Shown piece after piece: positions 20,940 to 20,994 of a stretch of 20,994 bases of DNA. This stretch comes from Pigoraptor chileana (lineage: Eukaryota > Opisthokonta > Filasterea). Every line of letters begins with the position of its first letter. Position 1 is the first letter of the stretch. The stretch lies in NCBI GenBank assembly GCA_943704495.1, contig CALSCR010001725.1, forward strand, positions 1-20,994, written 5' to 3'. Under the pieces are notes generated by a model, which did not search any database, was not told where the DNA came from, and saw only the letters and a list, made by a program, of their open reading frames with translations. A program made the translations under genes and the position numbers.

Positions 20940-20994
<55 letters not shown>
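20940..20994. repeat. (AC)n microsatellite at the window end
   Basis: Uninterrupted AC array of about 54 bp reaching the last base. It lies in the intron after the third exon of the Delta-like gene. Confidence 0.95.

Overview
The window looks like a gene-dense piece of nuclear DNA from a unicellular or simple holozoan eukaryote. It has split genes with GT-AG introns of about 86-482 bp, many (CA)n, (GT)n and (TC)n microsatellites, and moderate-to-high GC exons. It carries a long-form tRNase Z, a full DCDC1-like doublecortin protein, a recognisable CENP-T and what appears to be a Delta/Serrate-type (MNNL plus DSL/EGF) secreted protein. A choanoflagellate or a close relative fits this set best; that is inference. 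The window starts and ends inside CA/AC repeats, so it is probably a whole contig cut at microsatellites. No virus-like element, transposon, rRNA, tRNA or CRISPR array was found.

Layout. (1) About 114-1078 (+): the probable last exon of an unrecognised Ser/Pro/Arg-rich protein. (2) 1079-2297: intergenic, with C and G homopolymer tracts, a 20-bp promoter-like motif at 1654 and TC-rich repeats. (3) 2298-6996 (+): tRNase Z long form (ELAC2), 7 exons, 1018 aa. (4) 6997-7792: AT-richer convergent spacer. (5) 7793-16057 (-): 15-exon gene for a 1781-aa DCDC1-like protein with six doublecortin domains, two beta-trefoil regions and an apparent UBR-box zinc finger. (6) 16058-16752: head-to-head spacer carrying a second copy of the promoter-like motif. 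(7) 16753-18887 (+): 8-exon CENP-T, 375 aa. (8) 18888-19721: intergenic, with CCAAT and TATA-like elements. (9) 19722 to about 20879 (+), running off the contig: signal peptide, MNNL-like and DSL/EGF-like regions of a Delta-like protein.

The exon chains were built by hand from splice sites and reading phase. In all three complete genes the summed exon length is a multiple of three and conserved motifs are restored across junctions, which is strong internal support. tRNase Z is housekeeping tRNA 3' processing. The DCDC1-like gene (microtubule/flagellum or cytokinesis) and CENP-T (kinetochore) are divergent neighbours that may share a 694-bp promoter region. The most notable observation is that all six doublecortin domains of the DCDC1-like gene are cut by a phase-0 intron at the same place. 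The five non-terminal second halves are all followed by phase-1 introns. This is a preserved record of growth by duplication of a symmetrical exon module.
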